Assembly: GCA_034008185.1 (NCBI GenBank)
Contig: CM067082.1
Location: 100,001,311 to 100,065,310, forward strand
Direction of reading: 5' to 3'
Source: Gorsachius magnificus
Lineage: Eukaryota; Chordata; Aves; Pelecaniformes; Ardeidae
DNA length: 64,000 bases
The notes under the pieces were generated by a model that searched no databases, was not told the DNA's origin, and saw nothing but the letters and a program-made list of their open reading frames with translations. Below are positions 61,401 to 64,000 of this stretch, piece after piece; positions within the stretch are counted from its first letter, which is position 1; every line of letters begins with the position of its first letter. Both the position numbers and the translations under genes were made by a program.

Positions 61401-62443
61401 TCTTTTATTGGCCTGTTTATTCATTGGTAATACAATTTCCTCCTCCAGGCTGCTCCAGATCTTCTCACATTTAATCTATTTTACCCAGACTTTACATATA
61501 GAAATGTAAAAATGAATTTAATTCACTACGAGCCAGTAATTGGATGGTAGCTTCTACTTCTGCTACTAGTGCATTCACACAAGAGGTCATTTAAACTTGT
61601 TCTGAACTTTTAAGCTGCCTTGGGTGACACAAATTTTTCTTTTGAAACAATGCCAAGGCAGCTGCCCTATCTCCTAATAGACACTAGATGATCCTGTTTT
61701 TTTTCCCTGGGAATGTCAGAAAAAATATAAAGGGGTTTAACATCCATACATCTTACTGAAAAGCCATAAATACCTCTTTGATAGCTGAATTAGTACAAGG
61801 AAAATAATTATTGAGAGAACATTGAAAAAGGAACATATTGATTTAGGTTAGGCTTGATGTGCACATGGAAAAGCCCAGCTGCAATGTCAAGAATGCAGAA
61901 GGGAGGAGATGCCAAAATATCTGTCTATCCATGGTGTTTCTTACCTGTACTCATGCCCTCTGACAACCTTTAATTATGTCATCACCTGTTGTTTTTTCAC
62001 CTGCCTTATTCAGTGCATAGATGGCTGAACACAAGTAAGGTACTCAGAGATTTATCCTCACAATACTCATATGAAACATTATCATTCCTACTGTTCCGAT
62101 TGAAAAAGAGAGGCCTAGAAAATGAGTGACCTGCACAGTGAAAAACTTAAAGTGAATGACAAGCAGAGGAACTGAGCTTCTTTAGGATAATTTACCCACT
62201 AGTTTAAGGCACAAAGGTCTTTAAAGCCTCGTATAATAATTGCTTTACTTCTTGTTTTTCTGTTCAAGCCACCATTTCAGTAACATAAATTTTTAAACAT
62301 TCTAATAAATACTATGACTTTGGAAAAAAGTATTAGAGCAATATTTCCTTTTGTTGTAGAAAATAAATGCTAAAACAAGTCTATCTTTTAATATAATTTC
62401 TGTAGTCATTTAACTGTTTACTGATATTTTGTTTTTGAAAAGA
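58491..62443. other. AT-rich unique sequence, no gene recognised
   Basis: Short frames only, no domains. 59395-59600 contains GTGTGTCTACACT and CATCCACACTAGA, which faintly suggests the ends of an old DNA transposon, but no family could be named. Confidence 0.5.
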
Positions 62444-62754
62444 GAACTCCTCCAATTTTTTTTGATTGTGCAACCGTATCAGTAAAATATTTTTAAGCAT
62501 GCACCCCCATATATATATTTATATAGTTTTATTTATAAACCATATACAGGTACTACTGTACTCATATATTATGTACATTACAAAACATAAACAAAAATAG
62601 AAATCAAAAAGAATGAGATGGAGACAAAATAGACACTACATATATTTTTTTTCAAATACAATAAAATATGTTTAAAAAATATTTTCTTCCCACACCCCAA
62701 TGGATTGTCTTGCACAGCCCCTGAGATGCGTGCACCCTGCTTTGGAGATCACTG
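62444..62754. mobile_element. Possible ancient hAT-like non-autonomous DNA element
   Basis: The right end, read on the minus strand, is CAGTGATCTCCAAAG followed by GGTGCACGCATC. This is close to the CAGTGGTCTCCAAA-type ends of hAT (Charlie-like) elements. The left end has AGAGAACTCCTCCAA, a loose match to the same inverted repeat, followed by GTGCAACC and a GCATGCACCCCC block that mirrors the right-hand GCGTGCACCC. The interior is AT-rich. No 8-bp target duplication could be matched, so the call is tentative. Confidence 0.35.
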
Positions 62755-64000
62755 CTCTAAGTAGCCATTTCAGTCTGTGCTTGAATATCAGCACTGAACC
62801 AGATTTATGCAGAGCTATGAAAGTTGCCAAATCTATTTGTTATTTAGTTTTTCTTTTCCTATCTTTTCACCCAAACAATTTTCAAAAGGGCTCATTAGAA
62901 TGCTAATGGCTGCCCATAGGAAAAAAAGACAGTATGTGTGGAGCAAGCGTCTGTATACCTAATTGCAGTTTTTAGATTGGATATCAGAGTGCACAGAAAG
63001 AATCAGTTCTGGTTTGATCAAGCCTTCTTGTCAGGAAGGTGAAGGATGGTTTGGTTATAACTTACTACTGATACACAGCCTTGTTAAGTCAGTCCTTTGA
63101 GAGGCATCAGAAAGGGAAAATAAAAAGCTCAGGCACATGAGAACAAAACAGGGAAAAAACAGTTATGTCCAAAAGAGAGAAACAGAAGCTTTTAATTTAA
63201 TCCTTATGGGATTTTTTTTCTATCTAGAAGCAACAGTGTCTAACATATTCAAGGCAAGAATACAAGGAAGTGGAACCAGGGTGTTTTGGGAGGTAAAAGG
63301 GCTGGGGAGCTTGTATTCTCCAAGCAGTCAAAGGAGCAAGTTGTGTTCCTGGGAGCTGAGGAGGGGATGGGGATTTACCAGCTGCAAAGCATGCCAGGCA
63401 GGGCTCTGGGACCTACAGAATTCATCTCCTGCTGATTGCACATTTAAAATCTAATTCCTTATTAAGACAGACACAGGTTAACCTCTCTACTACGAGAGAT
63501 CAGTGCTCTTTGAACATCTACAGGGTAAGTCACAACCAAGTTCTGAGCTACACTGAATACTTTCTGTGCCAGACATCAGGATACAAATTATGTCTGAGGT
63601 GAGCACAGGGTTGAATCAGCCTTTGCCATCATTCCCTTACATAATGAGTTGATATGCAATTTAATATTGCAATTCAGTACTCACTAAGTTTCCTCACAAT
63701 GAAGTGGTAGAGGAGAGGGAATGAAGAGTACAGCTCTTTTACACTCTCTAATTCAGCTTTTGCTGCAGGGGCAAGCAACTTGAAGCTTTTGCTGGGACCC
63801 CAGCTGAGACTGAAAACACGGAGCAATACAGAAAATAAAACTACCAATGTGCTATACAGTTTTCTATGCAATAAAATTGTGTAGTGCAATATAAAACAAA
63901 AAGCTAAGGGGTGGGAAATACCTCAGTTACTCTTTTGAAGGATTTATCTTCAAGGAGTCCTTAATTAGGCAGGATCTAAATACTAAAATAACCAGTTCAA
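62755..64000. other. Unique sequence, no gene recognised
   Basis: The plus frame 63137-63454 (105 codons) has no domain and no linked splice or poly(A) signals that stand out. No repeat family seen to the end of the window. Confidence 0.5.

Overview
The window looks like a bird (avian) macro-chromosomal gene desert or very large intron. The evidence is at least six chicken-repeat-1 (CR1) LINE copies with the characteristic 8-bp tail repeats ATTCTATG or ATTCTGTG, and one solo LTR of the widespread avian ERVL type. The background is AT-rich with many A/T runs. No protein-coding host gene is supported with confidence. Nearly all open frames of 60-130 codons look like chance ORFs or frames inside CR1 sequence.

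Layout: 1-18.1 kb is AT-rich unique sequence with small structural motifs only. From 18.34 to 20.39 kb there is a sharply bounded GC-rich island. It holds a TATA-like box, a coding-like open frame, a tandem triplication of a ~175-bp unit, and a terminal-exon-like ORF followed by a poly(A) signal. 21.04-21.60 kb is a complete solo LTR (minus orientation) with a 5-bp target duplication. 22.07-28.73 kb is a nested CR1 complex: a minus-strand host CR1 interrupted first by a near full-length plus-strand CR1 (23025-27083) and then by a minus-strand CR1 (27325-28661). 31.31-32.45 kb is a plus-strand CR1 whose last ~915 bp is almost identical, in inverted orientation, to the 3' part of that host CR1. 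37.69-37.99 kb is a 3' CR1 fragment. 45.19-46.64 kb is the best preserved CR1, with a reverse-transcriptase frame broken by one stop. 54.08-54.21 kb is a short CR1 tail. 57.1-58.5 kb is an old, decayed CR1 (endonuclease to pre-RT region). 62.44-62.75 kb may be an ancient hAT-like DNA element.

The most notable signal is the inverted CR1 pair (22126-23024 against 31518-32432). By eye the arms are about 99.5% identical with shared decay, but their CR1 flanks on both sides are only about 80% alike or unrelated in detail, and the identity stops exactly at the junction of the nested insertion. This pattern fits gene conversion, or a local inverted duplication, between inverted repeats ~8.5 kb apart, after the nested insertion. 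The second item of interest is the GC island, which could be a lineage-specific transcription unit or a transposed gene fragment.

All identities and boundaries were judged by eye; no alignment or database search was run.
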